Origin: JBKHJZ01 sp046537875
GTDB taxonomy: Bacteria > Actinomycetota > Acidimicrobiia > Acidimicrobiales > VFJN01
Assembly: GCA_046537875.1 (NCBI GenBank)
Contig: JBKHJZ010000192.1
Coordinates: 1 to 5,981 of the forward strand
Direction of reading: 5' to 3'
Length of the DNA stretch: 5,981 nt
The position numbers and the translations under genes are program-made. Under the pieces are notes generated by a model that saw only the letters and a list, made by a program, of their open reading frames with translations, was not told where the DNA came from and did not search any database. Below, in pieces: positions 5,260 through 5,981 of this stretch; within the stretch, counting starts at the first letter, position 1; every line of letters starts with the position of its first letter.

Positions 5260-5601
5260 ATGCTGCACCTGATCACCGCGATCGTGAAACCCCACCGGCT
5301 CGACGACGTGAAGGAGGCGCTGAAGGGCGCCGGCGTCCAGGGCATGACCACAACCGAGGTGAAGGGGTTCGGCCGCCAGGGCGGCCACACCGAGACCTAC
5401 CGGGGCGCCGAGTACCAGATCGACTTCGTCCCCAAGGTCAAGGTCGAGGTGCTCTGCGCCACGGAGGACGCCGACAAGGTGGCGGACGCGATCGCCGACG
5501 CGGCCCGGACCGGTCGCATCGGCGACGGCAAGATCTGGATCGCGCCCGTCGACCGTGCGCTCCGCATCCGCACCGGCGAGATGGGCAGCGACGCCCTCTG
5601 A
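5260..5601 (+). CDS. glnK: PII nitrogen signalling protein GlnK
   Basis: 113 aa, the usual PII length, ATG 5260 with GAGGAGG at 5248-5254 overlapping the amt stop codon. PII proteins are trimers that bind ATP, ADP and 2-oxoglutarate and, when nitrogen is plentiful, plug the Amt channel. The T-loop FGRQGGHTETYRGAEYQIDF (37-56) is intact, and Tyr52 corresponds to the modified Tyr51 of E. coli GlnB/GlnK, which actinobacteria typically adenylylate. The C-terminal nucleotide-binding signature TGRIGDGKIWI (84-94) and the basic pair in RIRTGE (102-107) are present. Coupling to amt indicates the GlnK rather than the GlnB role. In Streptomyces and mycobacteria glnD, the modifying enzyme gene, follows glnK; here hairpins and an unrelated small gene follow instead. 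Confidence 0.97.
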   Translation: MLHLITAIVKPHRLDDVKEALKGAGVQGMTTTEVKGFGRQGGHTETYRGAEYQIDFVPKVKVEVLCATEDADKVADAIADAARTGRIGDGKIWIAPVDRALRIRTGEMGSDAL

Positions 5602-5609
5602 CCGGTCGG

Positions 5610-5633
5610 CCGGTCCCGTGCGCCCGGGACCGG
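5610..5633 (+). terminator. Hairpin 1 downstream of glnK
   Basis: CCGGTCCCG (5610-5618) pairs perfectly with CGGGACCGG (5625-5633) around a 6-nt loop, 8 bp after the glnK stop. No U-tract follows. It is probably the first part of a tandem terminator for the amt-glnK transcript. Confidence 0.55.
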
Positions 5634-5642
5634 AGAGCGCGG

Positions 5643-5678
5643 CACGGCCCCCGGGGTCTTCCCTCTCCGGGGGCTGTG
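5643..5678 (+). terminator. Hairpin 2 downstream of glnK
   Basis: CACGGCCCCCGG (5643-5654) pairs with CCGGGGGCTGTG (5667-5678), 11 Watson-Crick pairs plus one G-U; a further G-U and G-C pair can close the loop to 8 nt. It is followed by a short TGTC rather than a T-run, as in many actinobacterial terminators. Together with hairpin 1 it probably ends the amt-glnK operon. Confidence 0.65.
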
Positions 5679-5784
5679 TCGCGTGCGGGGTCTACGCGGT
5701 GTCCCGACCGGGGTACGGCTTGTGCGGGGCCGGGAGGGAGCGTCCCACCCGGCGGTTGGGGAACTGGGAGACAACGGAGGAACC

Positions 5785-5964
5785 ATGCGTACGCGTGTCC
5801 GCATCCCCCTCATCGTGCTGATCTGGGTGGTGATCGGCGTGATCGTCGCCGTCAACAAGGGCTACGGCGACATGGACAACGGCTCCGAGCTGGCCACGTT
5901 CCTGCTCGCCATCGTCCTGTGGCCGATCCCCGCGCTCGACGGGTCGGTCGCGATCAACTTGTGA
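5785..5964 (+). CDS. Small two-helix membrane protein, unknown function
   Basis: 59 aa, ATG 5785 chosen because GGAGG lies at 5776-5780, 4 nt upstream; stop TGA 5962-5964. A basic N-terminus (MRTRVRIP) is followed by a hydrophobic helix at about 8-23 (with Trp14), a short polar loop NKGYGDMDNGSEL (24-36), and a second hydrophobic stretch at about 37-53 containing LWPIPALDG. It would be a hairpin in the cytoplasmic membrane with both ends inside by the positive-inside rule. The sequence resembles short uncharacterised membrane proteins common in actinobacteria, from memory. It is separated from glnK by 183 bp with two hairpins, so it is probably its own transcript. No function can be assigned. 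Confidence 0.75.
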   Translation: MRTRVRIPLIVLIWVVIGVIVAVNKGYGDMDNGSELATFLLAIVLWPIPALDGSVAINL

Positions 5965-5977
5965 CGGGCCGCCCGTC
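5963..5977 (+). terminator. Short hairpin overlapping the stop of the small membrane protein gene
   Basis: GACGGG (5963-5968) and CCCGTC (5972-5977) pair around a 3-nt loop, starting in the stop codon. The window ends 4 nt later, so no tail can be inspected. The arms are short; a weak terminator candidate only. Confidence 0.3.
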
Positions 5978-5981
5978 CGAC

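Noticed and set aside
3167..5390. Long open frames overlapping the winged-helix, amt and glnK genes (682 codons plus strand at 3167-5215, 549 codons minus strand at 3741-5390).
   Set aside because: Low-complexity Gly/Arg- or His/Asp-rich translations with no motifs, fully explained by high GC and by the real genes in other frames.

Overview
The window is high-GC DNA (dense NNG/NNC codons, GTG starts, weak or absent ribosome-binding sites on several genes) and most resembles an actinobacterium. The C-terminal sequence of the dCTP deaminase and the regulator-amt-glnK arrangement fit a deep-branching group such as Acidimicrobiia, but that placement is an inference from memory of the families and was not tested.

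Region 1 (1-378, plus strand) is the 3' end of dcd, dCTP deaminase. Its first 153 bases do not encode deaminase. They encode the C-terminal splicing end of an intein (blocks F and G) that ends in Asn51, directly before Thr52 of the deaminase 'TAGF' strand. The window therefore opens inside an inteinized dcd gene; the rest of the intein and the N-extein lie upstream of base 1.

Region 2 (413-3139, minus strand) holds two genes transcribed leftward and convergent with dcd: a stand-alone cyclic-nucleotide-binding domain protein (140 aa), then a 730-aa membrane Fe-S oxidoreductase of the EtfD/heterodisulfide-reductase-related type. A perfect 11-bp hairpin lies between them. Neither gene has a convincing Shine-Dalgarno sequence; each has a TANNNT -10-like hexamer 7-8 nt before its start, which suggests leaderless transcripts.

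Region 3 (3202-5678, plus strand) is a nitrogen module: a small OmpR/PhoB-type winged-helix protein with a shortened N-terminal domain and no evident phosphorylation site, then the ammonium transporter gene amt and the PII protein gene glnK. Upstream of amt is a three-box array, GTAAC-n6-ACAAC-n6-GAAAC, with the 11-bp periodicity known for the actinobacterial nitrogen regulator GlnR. It ends 10 bp before a -10-like TACCGT. A weaker array with the same layout precedes the regulator gene itself. The simplest model is that this regulator, or a GlnR elsewhere in the genome, controls its own gene and the amt-glnK operon. The operon ends at two tandem hairpins.

Region 4 (5785-5964, plus strand) is a 59-aa predicted two-helix membrane protein with a good ribosome-binding site. 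A short hairpin overlaps its stop codon at the window edge. No tRNA, rRNA, CRISPR array or insertion sequence was seen.
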